Positions 1 to 9,244 of a stretch of 64,000 nt of DNA are shown here, in pieces (position 1 is the stretch's first letter; each line of letters starts with the position of its first letter). Made by a program: the position numbers and the translations under genes. The notes under the pieces were generated by a model, which was given only the letters and a program-made list of their open reading frames with translations, made no database searches and was not told the DNA's origin. Source of the DNA: Caecitellus pseudoparvulus (lineage: Eukaryota; Bigyra: Bicosoecida); contig CBFFRQ010000086.1 of the NCBI GenBank assembly GCA_965644315.1, positions 59,878 to 123,877 of the forward strand, read 5' to 3'.

Positions 1-1088
1 CCCTGCGCAGGGTGGGGTTTTTGTGCACCGGCGAGGCGGAGGTGGGGCTGCTGGAGGCTGCCCTGCCTGGAGGCAGGAGTGGGGAGGTGGGGCGGGGGGG
101 GGATGCCGCCCCCCCCTCGGACGCCGGCCCCCGCCTCCTGCCTACACCGCCTCCGCCCAGCAAGCCTAGCGGCAGCCCCGGGCGCCCCGGCCTCCCCCCT
201 CCCGCGGAGCTGCTCACGCGACCCGGGTCAGGCGTCGCAGTGACTCGTCGTGGCTGGCGCCGCCCCGCAGACCTCCGGCCCAGGCCTGCCCTGCGCAGAC
301 CCGCCTCGCGTGACTGCTGCAGCACTTGGCGCCGCGCCTCCTCAGCCGCCTCCAGCTGGTCCTGCAGTTTGCATCTGTCTGCGGCAATGGCAGCGGCCTG
401 TGCCTCCAGTGCGCGCAGCTGGGCATCCAGTGACGTGACGCTGGACAGGTCAGGGGGTGGACGGGCCGGCGTGTCTCCTGCACGCCGCCCGTGGGTGGCC
501 CTGGGCGCCTCTTGCCCACTCTCTACAATCGTAGTGGTAAGGGGGCGTGAGGCATCCCCGTCTGCGCTGAGCGGGCGCATGTCCAAGGCTTCTGCGGCGC
601 CGCGAGCGGCTGGGGACGGCGCACTGGCCTCAGCGCCAGTGGGAGAGCCGGCGCTGCGTTGCCACTCTGCCAGCCTCTCGCGCAGGCGCTGCTTGCCTGA
701 AGGTGCGCCCTGCGCCCCCTCCGTGACCGGCTGCTGCCCACGCTGCAGCTCTGTGAAGCCTGGGCTGGCATGCCCTGCCGTTGCCATGCTTGAGCCCAGC
801 AAGACGCTGGCAGAGCCTGCCCTTGCCAGCAACGACCCCGAGCTGGAGGTGGGCCGAGAGGCGACTTTTTGTTCGGCTTCTCCTCGCCGCCGGCGAGCGT
901 GGGGGCCAGACACTGGGCGCTGCTGGGGGCGCTGCTGTGGAGGAGGGTGGCGCGTGCAGCATGAAACGCCGGCAAAAAACGCGGCACACCACAGCACATA
1001 CCCCTGCCCCCTGTAGCCCTTCGCGGCCACGAGCTGATCGAAATGCATCTAGTGCATCCATGTCCCTCGCAAAGCCTCTATCAGCCAT
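1..1088 (-). CDS. Coiled-coil protein, 3' end off the left edge (spliced)
   Basis: Read on the minus strand as exon 1 at 1002-1088 and exon 2 from 934 to the window edge. The first exon opens with MADRGFARDMDALDAF and ends at a GTATGT donor. The acceptor is CCACAG at 935-940 and the phase is 0, so the intron is 67 nt (935-1001). The joined frame stays open to base 1. It is Ala/Ser/Arg-rich with a heptad-like stretch around 300-440 (LDAQLRALEAQ, then QDQLEAAEEARRQVL), typical of a short coiled coil, followed by a Gly/Pro/Arg-rich low-complexity region. I do not recognise a family. Plus-strand open frames over the same bases lack this regular pattern and look like GC-driven shadows. The start is the first ATG before the intron; the 3' end is missing. 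Confidence 0.55.
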
Positions 1089-1452
1089 GCTCTACGGGCT
1101 TGTGGACCCCCGCCAACCTGACCACTGGCGCTGGCTCGACCTCGCCGCAAGCCCGAGCACCTGCTGCACCTTCCACACTCCAAGCACTTCCACTGGAACG
1201 CGGAAACGGGAGACCACGTCGTTCCAAGGACAGGGGGGTCACCATTGCAGTGCGCTTAGTCGATGAGGCTGTCGCGATGCATTTGCGACGGCCACTGCTT
1301 GTGCACTGACCTGTATGGCCAGACACCCCATGCCAGGGCGCCCTGGAGCTGGCCAGGAGACATCGGGGGCTGTCTCGCGCACAACTCCAGTGCATCCGAT
1401 TCCAGTGCCCATGCTGAGACCCTTCACATGCGCCGGGCCTCCGTCCGCGATT
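1089..1452. other. Intergenic spacer
   Basis: This lies between the start of the left-edge coiled-coil gene and the stop of the MPC1 gene, both on the minus strand. It should hold the promoter of the former and the 3' UTR of the latter. I see no convincing coding frame, repeat or structural RNA. Confidence 0.5.
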
Positions 1453-2075
1453 TCAGCGCTCGGCAGTGGCCTCCGCACCATCCGATGTGACCGCTTGAGC
1501 CGCTTGCGCCTCCAGCTCCTCTTGCTCACGACTGCGGATGCAGGGGATGGGAGAGGGCGTGTGGGTCGTGCATGCGTGGCGGACGGCGCAGCACGCACTC
1601 CCAGTCCCACTTGCGCTTGAGCAGGTACAGCTGCCCAGCTTCGTTGCTGGCGTGGCAGGCAAGGAGCAGGTAGTTGCGGGGCTGCACCATCCACGCAAAT
1701 CGCATGAACAGCAGGCTGTACACGGCCAGGGCTGAGCGTTGGGCAGGGAGGAGGAGGAGGGGAGTGTGCCAGTCGTACCAGGAGACTGCGGCGGCTGCCT
1801 GAGCACGCACTCGCTGTCATCTTCGTGGATACTGTGTCAGGGGGCTTGTTCATGTCCATCAAAGCCTGTCAGGTGGAGGGGCACAGTAGGGCGTGTTGCC
1901 CTACAGCGTCACGTGCCATCCGTTGCGCGGCTCAAGGTGCAGCTGCAGTGCACCTGCTCAGGGGGCCACGCACCGCCACGACAAAGCCCCAGTTGGCGAC
2001 AGGGCCCCAGAAATGGGTTGTCTTCGGCCCTGCTTCGGAATTCACCCAGCCCATGAAGCGCCCCCATGCTGCCAT
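1453..2075 (-). CDS. MPC1: Mitochondrial pyruvate carrier subunit 1 (MPC1), four exons
   Basis: MPC1 pairs with MPC2 in the inner mitochondrial membrane to import pyruvate. Exons on the minus strand are 1974-2075, 1811-1865, 1599-1731 and 1453-1531, giving 122 residues, a little longer than the usual 105-110. All three introns (108, 79 and 67 nt) start GTGCGT, and phases 0, 1 and 2 match across the joins. Family hallmarks are [12 protein letters not shown] in exon 1, the [13 protein letters not shown] loop in exon 2, and [20 protein letters not shown] followed by [12 protein letters not shown] in exon 3. Together these give the usual amphipathic N-terminus and two to three membrane helices. 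Exon 4 is a charged Ala/Glu-rich tail not typical of the family. No single open frame shows the whole gene; it is visible only after splicing. Confidence 0.93.
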
Positions 2076-2347
2076 CGCTGCTCAGGCACGCAGAAACACG
2101 CCCCCACTGGCCAGGTGGTGTGGTGTTGCTTCGTCACGCTCGAGCGTGTAGCTCTGTGTATGGGCCGCAGCAACGCAATGCACTGGACACTGGTCACCCA
2201 GTTCGGTAAGTAACTTGGCAACAGGAAAGTACGCATACTGTATTGTCTCCTTCCGGGCATGCTTGGTACGCCACCGCAAAAGGCTCTGTCCAGCCAGCTC
2301 CACGCCACGCCGCCGCTCGTTCCCCCCCCCCGGCGCAACCACGCACT

Positions 2348-4339
2348 CTACAACGGCACTGGCCCATGCATCCCTCTGCACGCCTGTGCGCCCTGGGCCT
2401 GCGCCACCCACTGCGCCCTCAGCCCCGCCTCCACCTGGAAGGAGTACCGGAAGGGCTCCGCAGGGTTCGCTTGCGTGAGAACCAGCACCAGCTGGCGAGA
2501 CAGCGGCGGCAAGATGTCCGTGACGCTGTGTCCCTCCCTGGAAGCCAGGACATTCGCGCACCGCCCCCCCCAGGACACGCGCACCACCAGCGCCTGTGCC
2601 TCGCTCCCATTCTCCACAGCCAGCACCATGCCCGCATCTCCCTCGAGCGTGTACTGCAGGGCAGGCTTGCCTTGCAGCAGCACCTGGCGCCTGCCCAGGG
2701 CCACACACCGAGCCGCGAGCACAGCCCCAAACTCAGCCTCAGACAGGGTGCATGGCCGCACCTGCAGCCCGGCAGGTCCGAACACGGTCACAGCCATCTC
2801 TAACGCACGCCAAGCCTCAGCACTAACGGCCCACTCGTGGCAGGGCGCCGCCCCACTCTCCTCACTGCTGAGCAAGGCGCAGCTCACTGGGACTGCGAGC
2901 ACAGGGCCCTGGCCTGCCTCCAGCGCCGCGGTACACAGGCTCCACTCGTCAAATGCCCGAGGTGTCTGGGCCAACACCGTGCCCCCTGCATCCAGCAGGG
3001 CCCACCCCAGGTCTGGCCAGGCCGCCGCTCTCGCCATGCGCTGCCCAATGGCGCGGGTCGTGGCGGCTGGTGCAGTGAAGACGGACACGTCCCCACCCAG
3101 TGGCGCCACCGGAGTTTGGTTGAGACGCCCAGGCGCGCGGCAGGCCTCCACTGTGACGGTGGCGCCACTGGGCGGGGGTGTCAGCCGCAAGGCGGGGAAG
3201 CGAAGAGGCGGCGAGGGGGACTTCTCGGCCACTGCTTTGGGGCAGTGTGGCAAGGCCAGAGCCGCACGCCACACCGGCCTCGCACACAGCACTGCTGCAT
3301 CCACCACTCGGAAAGCTGCCGCGAAGGTCTCCAGGGGCAGCGTGAACCCGGCAGATGAAAACAACGGCGTTGCAGACTCGCCGCCAGGGCTGCCTTCCCC
3401 CTGCTCCTTACATGCAGGGTCAAAGAGCCACACCTGCGGCGTTCCATGAGGCCCGTCCACCCTCGTGCCAAGCACAGCGTAAGCGTGGTCTGGCTTTAGG
3501 GGCGGGCCGCCCTCTCCCGCCACGGCAGAGGGCGCATGTTGCAGCCCGGAACATGACGCCACCATGGCATGTCCTGCGCTGTCCCAGCGCCGCAGAGTTC
3601 GCCACAGCGTCGCTTGGAGCGGCGTGGAGGGCAGCCCTGGCGCCCGCGCCCCGGGGCGTACAGAGGCGCACCGCTGGCGCCGCCACAGCTGCTGCCCTCG
3701 CGTCTCGCCCGTGGCGCAGTCCAAGCTCAGCACAGGCGCCGCAGTGAGCATGCGCAGTCCATCTCGCCCGCCGCCACCCGCCAGGCCAGCCCACTCCCCC
3801 ACGCACATAGATGCCGCTCCAGCCTCCACCTGGGCCGGCCACGCCGCAGCCTTGCTCGACAGCACGCCCCGTGGTAGGGCATCTTTGGCCCAATCTGGCG
3901 CAGACGGCAAGTCGTGCCACTGCGTCCCGTTCCACAGAGTCAGGGTGGGGTGCAGGCGGCGCTGCAGGGTGTGCGGGGCGGTGTGGGCCACTGCTGCGGC
4001 AGCTGCGAGCAACCAACAAGAGTCCAGGCCTCCCTGCTGCACCTGCTGTGGGCGGGGGAGAGATGGAAGCCCTGCATGGTGTGCCATCGGCATCTGCTTC
4101 GCAACACCCGGCGTGCAGCCTGCCTGGTGGGCCTGTGCAGCAGGCTGTGGCTCGCCTGGTGCCGGCCGCTCTTGCCAGGGACAGGCTGTGACGGCGACAG
4201 GCCACAACACGGCGGGCTTGCCAGCCACCCCAGGCGATTCCTCGACAACGGCACAATTGAAGGAAAGGCCAACACTACACTCTGGGCAGCTAGCACAGTC
4301 TGCGGGCAACTGCCCCCAGCACTCAGGACACAAGGCCAT
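2348..4339 (-). CDS. Calpain-like (C2 family) cysteine protease homologue with N-terminal zinc ribbon
   Basis: About 663 residues if unspliced, starting at the first ATG (MALCPECWGQLP). The N-terminus carries two CxxC pairs (CPEC near 4-7 and CPEC near 18-21), resembling a zinc ribbon. The papain-like core follows. The nucleophile region is GGLDSCWLLAAAAA, with Cys at about 108 in place of the usual GDCWFLA, and the His region is DHAYAVLG, with His at about 285. The third catalytic position, Asn in the usual RNPWG motif, appears here as VWLFDPAC, so Asn looks replaced by Asp at about 307. A calpain domain-III-like segment lies near the C-terminus (VVRVSWGGR to FRYSFQVEAG). No EF-hands are visible. 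Activity is uncertain because of the substituted Asn; the protein could be a regulatory homologue. An internal in-frame intron cannot be excluded. Confidence 0.72.
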   Translation of the reverse strand: MALCPECWGQLPADCASCPECSVGLSFNCAVVEESPGVAGKPAVLWPVAVTACPWQERPAPGEPQPAAQAHQAGCTPGVAKQMPMAHHAGLPSLPRPQQVQQGGLDSCWLLAAAAAVAHTAPHTLQRRLHPTLTLWNGTQWHDLPSAPDWAKDALPRGVLSSKAAAWPAQVEAGAASMCVGEWAGLAGGGGRDGLRMLTAAPVLSLDCATGETRGQQLWRRQRCASVRPGARAPGLPSTPLQATLWRTLRRWDSAGHAMVASCSGLQHAPSAVAGEGGPPLKPDHAYAVLGTRVDGPHGTPQVWLFDPACKEQGEGSPGGESATPLFSSAGFTLPLETFAAAFRVVDAAVLCARPVWRAALALPHCPKAVAEKSPSPPLRFPALRLTPPPSGATVTVEACRAPGRLNQTPVAPLGGDVSVFTAPAATTRAIGQRMARAAAWPDLGWALLDAGGTVLAQTPRAFDEWSLCTAALEAGQGPVLAVPVSCALLSSEESGAAPCHEWAVSAEAWRALEMAVTVFGPAGLQVRPCTLSEAEFGAVLAARCVALGRRQVLLQGKPALQYTLEGDAGMVLAVENGSEAQALVVRVSWGGRCANVLASREGHSVTDILPPLSRQLVLVLTQANPAEPFRYSFQVEAGLRAQWVAQAQGAQACRGMHGPVPL

Positions 4340-4438
4340 GCGCACATGCGAGCGCCGAGGCTTCAAAATCCGCACTCATCGAGCACTCACAGGTGCCATG
4401 TGTGCATTGGCTTGCCTGCAGGCAGGGTGTGGGCAGCA

Positions 4439-6970
4439 TCACCAGGAGAACTCCTCAAAATGAAACTCCCAGCCAACTGCAGTGGTCGCGACACTCGCGT
4501 CGTCGACAAGGCCCTTGGGGCCACATGCCATGACCAGCCCTGGCGCTCCTGCCGCACCTGAGTGGTGCTTCTGCACAACCCCCCGCACCTGAGGCCGCTG
4601 CGTGGTCGTGCGCTCCTGAATCCACGCGCCTGCGCCGGCTGGCAGGTCCAGCAGGGAGGCCGGCAGTGCCGAGGCACCGTCCTGGTGCAAGGCCTTGCAG
4701 TACAGCTGCACGCTCACGTGCAGGTCTGCGGGTGCGCCCTGGCTCAGCAACTCGAAGAGGGCCAGTCCGAACTCACGCAGGAGCCCAGGCTCCCGCACAG
4801 ACCACACAAAGGCAACGCGGACAGGGCCACCTGTCTCGCCCATGCGCCTGCGGTGCACGATCTCAGACAGAATGGCCAGCATAGGTGTGATGCCGATGCC
4901 GCCTGCCACCAGCACCAGGTGTGGGAATGCCATGAAGTTGGCGGGTCGCCCATACGGCCCGTCCACGGCAACCTGCAGGGGCACACCCTCCTCCCCCAGC
5001 AGCGCCGCGCTGGCGCCACTGCGCTGGTTCAAGCTGCCAGGTGCGGCGCCGCCCTCCCCGGACACCACCGCAAACAGGTCATCTGTCCAGGTCTTGTCCC
5101 CCATTGCCTTGATGTGGAAGGTGAACACTTGCTGGCTGGCACAGGGCGCGCTGCTGATGGTGAAGGGGTGCCACGCCGTCTGTGACACGGCAGGGATGTG
5201 CAGCCACGCGTACTGGCCAGCCGTGTGGCCGCCACTAGCCAGGAGGCTGGTGCGCAGGGCTTGGGCAGGCAGGGTCAGGCGGGTGATGCGGGAGCCAGGA
5301 ATGGCCTCTGCTGACGCCGTGGCGGCGTGCGTTCGGCGCAGGAACCGCCAGGTGCGGTCGAAGTAGTACAGTGTGAGGCCGAAGGCGGTGAAGTACCAGT
5401 TGCTCCAGGCATGCATCATGCCTGTCACCAGCACCACCACGCCCACGTATGCGTGGAAGGAGTAAAAGTAGTCAAAGAGCACGCGGCGAGCCATGATGGT
5501 GACGGCGATGGACAGCGTGAGCAGCAGCCACGCCGTGTGCACAAAGGGCATCGTAAAGTTGTCAAAGTGCTTCCACTGCCCGCCACCCTCGCGGTTGGTG
5601 ATGACGAGGTTGTGCGTGGTGACAATGTTGTTCCCCAGCACACCGTCCATACCCCACATGATCCACCACGTCAGCATGTGCATGGTCAGCCACGCGTAAG
5701 CAGCGGCACCCAGCCACCGGTGCAGCTTCACCGCCCGTTCGAATGACACGCCAAAGACACAGGTCCACACGCTGTCGCGGGCGACAGGCAGCATGAGCAG
5801 AGCAAAAGACAACGTGGTCATGTGCCCGAACACACGAGCCCATCGCTGGAACTGCGGGTGCATCTGCCCGTTGGACTTAGCTTCCTCCTCGATGTGGGTG
5901 AAGAACACGCTCCAGTACAGGAACCACGCGACGTACAGCATGACAAGCAGGGAAACAACGAGCACCTCACCGACGGTAGTGCCCCATGGGAAAGGGTGCA
6001 GCCAACGTGCCCAGGTGCCGGCAGGGGCGGGGGAGCCCCCGCCCACGCGCTTGTGCATGGTGCTGCGCCACAGTGGCAGGCAGTACGTGGCCGCGCCGCC
6101 CAGCACGACCGCCATGATGGTGCAGTAGAAGATGAGTGGGTCTGGGTACATCTTGAAGATGAAAGCTTTGTCCCCACTCCCAATGGACCATGACTCCGGG
6201 TTCAGAGCGTAGGGTGAGGTAGCTGGGAAGTACGAGCCTGCGCTGAAGTTCCAGATGCTGCTGAAGCAGCCAGTTGCGAACAGGAACGCCAAGGCGGCGA
6301 ACAGTGCCGCCCCAATCCCGCAGGCATTCGAAGACAGTGTGGAGGGAAAGGCTGGCAGCACTGGGCTGGGGCGGCTGTGTGGCACCAGCTTCGGCGCCGC
6401 CGTGGCTGTGGCAACATGGCCTCCGCTGACATGCCACGCCAGAAGAACCAGGCAAGCCAACCCCAGGGGCATGCCCGCAGCAAAGAGCCAGCCGCCGATG
6501 AACTGTTGCAGGGGATCCCTGTCCACGGCAAAGGTGTCTGCCGGCGTCCCGCACTGCGCCAGCGCGGTTGCCGCCAGGGCGACGAATTCCACTCCCAGGG
6601 CGCCCAGCAACACCAGCAGCGGCGTGCGGCTTTGCAGCCGGTGGGCAGCTTCCACGGTCCACCACGTCATCGCGATGCCTGCCGGCACGACGTAGAGCAG
6701 CAAGGAGATCCCTGTCATGTTCACAGGCCGGAGAATTCCAGTGTAGTCATCATCTCCACCGTCGTTGTTCAGGCGCATGCCTGACTTGGCTGAGAATGAA
6801 TGCGCAATCATGTACACTGCAGCAAGTGCGGCCCCCACAGTGGCTGCCTGCGAAACGATCAGCATGGCAAATACTCGGGGCCACGATGATGCACCAAGAG
6901 GCTGTGTCTTCATGATGCTTTTTTCTGACATTGCCATGTCCATGGACGTCTCGCGTCCCCTGGAACTCAT
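4439..6970 (-). CDS. Ferric reductase / NADPH-oxidase-type transmembrane flavocytochrome
   Basis: About 843 residues in a single open frame, started at the first ATG (MSSRGRETSMDM). Such enzymes pass electrons from cytosolic NADPH through FAD and two b hemes across a membrane to Fe(III) or oxygen. An N-terminal extension with several membrane helices precedes the ferric-reductase core. Heme-ligand helices are AVKLHRWLGAAAYAWLTMH near 414 and SFHAYVGVVVLVTGMMH near 508, each with two spaced His. The FAD motif HPFTISSAP lies near 602. The nucleotide-binding motifs are VAGGIGITPML near 690 and VMACGPKGLV near the end. The C-terminus FHFEEFSW matches the aromatic ending of the superfamily. There are no EF-hands, which argues against a calcium-activated NOX5-like oxidase. 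Substrate (iron, copper or oxygen) cannot be told from sequence. Confidence 0.88.
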   Translation of the reverse strand: MSSRGRETSMDMAMSEKSIMKTQPLGASSWPRVFAMLIVSQAATVGAALAAVYMIAHSFSAKSGMRLNNDGGDDDYTGILRPVNMTGISLLLYVVPAGIAMTWWTVEAAHRLQSRTPLLVLLGALGVEFVALAATALAQCGTPADTFAVDRDPLQQFIGGWLFAAGMPLGLACLVLLAWHVSGGHVATATAAPKLVPHSRPSPVLPAFPSTLSSNACGIGAALFAALAFLFATGCFSSIWNFSAGSYFPATSPYALNPESWSIGSGDKAFIFKMYPDPLIFYCTIMAVVLGGAATYCLPLWRSTMHKRVGGGSPAPAGTWARWLHPFPWGTTVGEVLVVSLLVMLYVAWFLYWSVFFTHIEEEAKSNGQMHPQFQRWARVFGHMTTLSFALLMLPVARDSVWTCVFGVSFERAVKLHRWLGAAAYAWLTMHMLTWWIMWGMDGVLGNNIVTTHNLVITNREGGGQWKHFDNFTMPFVHTAWLLLTLSIAVTIMARRVLFDYFYSFHAYVGVVVLVTGMMHAWSNWYFTAFGLTLYYFDRTWRFLRRTHAATASAEAIPGSRITRLTLPAQALRTSLLASGGHTAGQYAWLHIPAVSQTAWHPFTISSAPCASQQVFTFHIKAMGDKTWTDDLFAVVSGEGGAAPGSLNQRSGASAALLGEEGVPLQVAVDGPYGRPANFMAFPHLVLVAGGIGITPMLAILSEIVHRRRMGETGGPVRVAFVWSVREPGLLREFGLALFELLSQGAPADLHVSVQLYCKALHQDGASALPASLLDLPAGAGAWIQERTTTQRPQVRGVVQKHHSGAAGAPGLVMACGPKGLVDDASVATTAVGWEFHFEEFSW

Positions 6971-7660
6971 GCTGGCTAATGCAGCACCTTGGTGCAACGA
7001 ATTCCGCACAAGCCAATGCGTCGGGAAGCCGAATCACGGTGCAGGCCTGCGCCCTAGCGAAGCGGATGAGATACCTGGGAAAAAGGTGGGATGCTAAAAT
7101 ATATGCAGGTTGATGAAATGCACCGACTCCGCTGCAGTTGACTTCGTCCGTTCTGGTGAGGGGGAGCCGCTTCTGAGTGCGCGGAGCCGGTGCTCCCCAC
7201 TGCCAGCGGCCGGGCGCACAAGTGCAGAACGACTCCCCCCCGAAAGGGAAAAATTGGATTGAGACACCTGCGCAAAATGCACTCTGATTCGCCCGAGGCC
7301 TGCAGCGCGCGCCCCCTGCTTCGCGTTGGCAAAGCGGTGCTGGCACTTCACAGAGTGGAACCCAGGCTTCCTGGCAATCCCTGTGGAAAGTCTCGCACAC
7401 GCTGCCTCCATGGTGTCGTGATGGATGCCTGATCGATGAAGCACGGCTTGGTGGCGCGCAGACAGGCGGCTCCCTGCCACTGTAACTTGCCCTCGGATTC
7501 GGACCGCCGGCCGAACACACACACTCCCACCGACAAAAACAGGACACGCCTCCTTGAATCCCTTGACTACACGGGGGGTGCGACCTTGTTCCTGTGCAGG
7601 GCACCTGGGGTGTGACAAGCTTGTGGTGTCTCAGGTAGCCGAGTCAACGGACGAAACGCC
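6971..7660. other. Divergent intergenic/promoter region
   Basis: This separates two genes transcribed away from each other, the flavocytochrome on the minus strand and the dynein-stalk-like gene on the plus strand. Base composition is more mixed than in the flanking genes. Minus-strand open frames here (7094-7618 and one overlapping it) have no ATG-led conserved motif and look like chance. I see no TATA-like or structured element I would defend. Confidence 0.5.
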
Positions 7661-9224
7661 ATGGCAGCGGCACCGCCTTCAGAATCGAGCACCGCCGCCT
7701 TCGGGACAGAGTTCGTGCTACGATGCCTTGCTCACGAGGCAAATAGCCCTGCTATCTCCACGATGACATCAGGTTTGCCTTTCTTCGTCCCCGGCCTTGT
7801 CATTCCGGGCGATGGCGCGCACGAGGTGTACAGCAGCACGCCATCTCCTGGCCCACGCCAAGGCCCTCCAGTCGGGTATCGCGTCGCGAACGAAACAGCG
7901 CTAGCAGAACTCTTCAAGAAGGCGGCCAGTTGCACAACTGAAAGTGCTGGACGTGGTGAGCACTCCGAGGTCTGCTGGCTCGTGGCGCCGCCCCCATCAG
8001 AATCCGCAGAAGTAAGTCCAAGCCCCTGCCGCCAACCCTGTCCCACGGCCCTCTGAACGCTGCCTGAAACCCTTGCAGGAGCTGACCGAAGCCCAACTGG
8101 CACAAAATCTAAAGGCGCCTTCATGGCTCCCAGGCTCTGTGCTGGTGCCGGGCTGGGTGCGGCCGACATTCACAGTGGAAGCGATCGCGTGTTGCACTGG
8201 TCCGGTGTCTTTGACCATCAAGCGATGTGGAGGAAGCTCCACGAGCAAACCAGATTCACCACACCCTGTTTCCGTGAAGGATGAAGCTATTGACGAAGCT
8301 AGCCTTTCTGTGCTTCAGCAGTGCGGGGAGGCACTTTGGCTGTTGACCACAGCCAACGCGCCTGGCGTGCAGTTCATGCAAAGCACGTGGAGCTTCAGAC
8401 ACAGCGGATTTCCAGCGTTGTTTTCCGTAGTCGGGACGAGCTACGTCGCGGCACCCGACCTGAGACATGAAACCCCAGGGGAGCTCAAAGCGCAGCGACC
8501 TGGTACTGCACCTTCAAACGCACGAGACTCTGCAGCACAGGGCGCTCCCACTCGACGCCCACGCAGCGCGCAGGACCTTGTACGACTTCATGCCACCTAC
8601 GCCAAGGAGCTGCTGCCCAGCAAGCCCAGCGGGCGGGCAGGGCGACTGCCGCTGGCCAGGCTGCGTGCAGGCCCACAAAGCGACGTGCGCAGCAAGGACT
8701 CCTTCACGTCAGAGTTTCTGGAGCGGCTGGCCTCGACGAAGCAAGGACAGCTGCTGGCAACTGCCACAAGCTCAACAGGCCAAGTGCATTCTAAGGGTGC
8801 AGAGGGCGGGCCAATTCTTGAGTCTGGCAGCAAGGCATGGCGAGCCCGGCTGAATCAGCCCCTGGCCTACCTCAGGGCAGATGCACTGCACAGCTTTTCA
8901 CTGACAGCACACGCACACCCCAGCTTCAAAACCATGTTTGCCATCATGGGCATTCTGCTTCAAGGCAGAGCCCTTTCCTGGCAAGCTGCAGTCGTGGCGC
9001 TGAGGAAGGGCGACGGATTCATCCGCCAACTGCAACGCTTCAGTGCCGAGGAGGTGCCGCTCGCTCGCGCCCAAGCTGCCATGGACCTGCTGCCAACGTG
9101 CACTGCACTCACGCCTGACATGGCTGCACTGCAGCATGCCCAAGCCGGCCACCTGGCAAACTGGACCATTCACGCGGCTTTCTGGGCTGCGGCCCACCAT
9201 GGCCTGCCACCACCTTCCACATGA
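7661..9224 (+). CDS. Protein with a dynein heavy-chain stalk-like domain, two exons
   Basis: Exons 7661-8011 and 8079-9224 give 498 residues. The 67-nt intron begins GTAAGT, ends CTTGCAG, and is phase 0. The start is the ATG in CGCCATGG. The first 380 residues are not recognisable. Residues about 390-487 follow the dynein heavy-chain pattern at the base of the microtubule-binding stalk. They show a short region like LHSFSLTAHAHPSFKTM, then a multi-residue gap and LSWQAAVVALRKGDGFIRQL, then PDMAALQHAQAGHLANWTIH, like the dynein W..A, F...L, and F.P..V...S.AA..LC.W positions. There is no AAA+ module, so this is not a motor. It ends 20 bp from the facing LIS1 gene, a dynein regulator, which may be chance or a functional neighbourhood. 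The domain call is by eye and moderate. Confidence 0.55.
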
Positions 9225-9244
9225 AAAGGAAAGCCATGAGGTGG

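Noticed and set aside
7094-7618. 174-codon minus-strand frame upstream of the flavocytochrome gene
   Set aside because: No motif, a composition unlike neighbouring proteins, and a position in the divergent promoter region.
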